Source: CAG-826 sp964546565
Lineage (GTDB): Bacteria > Bacillota_I > Bacilli_A > RFN20 > CAG-826
Length of the DNA: 15,042 bases
Assembly: GCA_964546565.1 (NCBI GenBank)
Contig: CAZJKC010000042.1
Span: 1 to 15,042 of the forward strand
Direction of reading: 5' to 3'
Shown here piece after piece: positions 14,817 through 15,042 of the stretch. The notes under the pieces were generated by a model. It was given only the letters and a program-made list of their open reading frames with translations. It was not told the origin of the DNA and searched no databases. Every line of letters starts with the position of its first letter. The first letter of the stretch is position 1. Position numbers and translations under genes: made by a program.

Positions 14817-14843
14817 TAGCATATGACAAAAGGACTTTATTGT
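14817..14843 (-). promoter_or_regulatory. candidate sporulation (sigma-K-like) promoter of the collagen-like gene
   Basis: On the minus strand AC (14843-14842) is followed after 16 bases by CATATGCTA (14825-14817), fitting the Bacillus sigma-K pattern AC-N16-CATANNNTA. The distance to the ribosome site is right. The same stretch also has TTGTCA, a fair sigma-A -35, but no good matching -10. The pattern is short, so chance is possible. Confidence 0.3.
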
Positions 14844-14869
14844 TGATTATTATTCTTTTAAATAGGCCA

Positions 14870-14901
14870 AAAAAAGATTATCACCCATAAAGATGATAAC
14901 C
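14870..14901 (-). terminator. rho-independent terminator of the right-edge gene
   Basis: TTATCA (14878-14883) pairs with TGATAA (14894-14899) around a 10-base loop, and one mismatch then a G-C pair extend it to 14876 and 14901. On the minus strand TTTTTTT follows. It lies 20 bases after the stop codon of the partial gene to the right. Confidence 0.6.
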
Positions 14902-14920
14902 TTTATTTAATAAATATTTA

Positions 14921-15042
14921 TCAAGCGTCTTTTACTTGTTTTTTAATACGATCAGTAATATTAAACGAGTTTTGCAAAATACAATATTTAGACAAAAAAT
15001 CTAAGTGTTTTTTTATTTTTCTTAAATTTTGTTTAAAAATCA
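14921..15042 (-). CDS. 3' end of an unidentified gene, cut by the window edge
   Basis: A minus-strand frame is open from the right edge for 39 codons to TGA at 14921-14923, ending in SFNITDRIKKQVKDA. The stretch is rich in Lys and hydrophobic residues and looks like a helical C-terminus. I recognise no family. A terminator hairpin with a T tract follows at the right distance, which supports a real gene end. Only the last part is visible, so no start or function can be given. Confidence 0.5.
   Translation of the reverse strand, partial: IFKQNLRKIKKHLDFLSKYCILQNSFNITDRIKKQVKDA

Overview
The window looks like the chromosome of a low-G+C Gram-positive bacterium (Bacillota, class Bacilli, perhaps Erysipelotrichales or an RF39-like gut lineage). 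The evidence is the A+T-rich intergenic DNA, strong GGAGG-type ribosome sites, lipoprotein signal peptides, a cell-wall amidase, a CotH-like protein and a collagen-like surface protein. TGG encodes tryptophan and TGA ends potC exactly at the potD start, so the standard code applies. No species can be named from the sequence alone.

Layout: (1) 146-5060, a minus-strand potABCD polyamine ABC-transporter operon (potA first, potD last). All four genes overlap; a promoter precedes potA and a hairpin terminator follows potD. PotD is unusual: it has no lipobox, a C-terminal membrane anchor and an insertion resembling a carbohydrate-binding module. (2) 5064-5480, very A+T-rich DNA with no gene I can support. 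(3) 5481-7562, a minus-strand CotH-like kinase lipoprotein gene with its own terminator, promoter and a strong cre-like CcpA operator. (4) 7563-12036, a foreign island about 4.5 kb long. It holds C-terminal remnants of IS1634-type and ISAs1-type transposases, a YhcG/DUF1016 PD-(D/E)XK nuclease gene broken by an amber codon, the XRE regulator gene upstream of it, and an intact AAA_14/DUF4143 ATPase gene. The nuclease, regulator and ATPase genes are visibly richer in G+C than their surroundings. (5) 12037-13265, a second copy of the cotH 5' region, then a plus-strand lipoprotein with one clear and one possible thioredoxin-like domain. (6) 13266-15042, a minus-strand membrane-anchored amidase, a minus-strand collagen-like protein, and the 3' end of a further gene running off the right edge.

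The most striking structure is the pair of direct repeats (7405-7562 and 12037-12179, nine substitutions in 141 aligned positions) that bracket the island. Each carries the first 12 codons of cotH, its leader, its cre site and its -10 box. The second copy has lost the ribosome site and all later cotH homology. If the island and one repeat are removed, cotH and the thioredoxin lipoprotein gene would be divergent neighbours around one regulatory region. I infer that this was the original arrangement. I did not find a clearly new multi-gene system; the best candidates for follow-up are the bracketed XRE/DUF1016/ATPase cargo, the PotD insertion and the tandem-domain lipoprotein.
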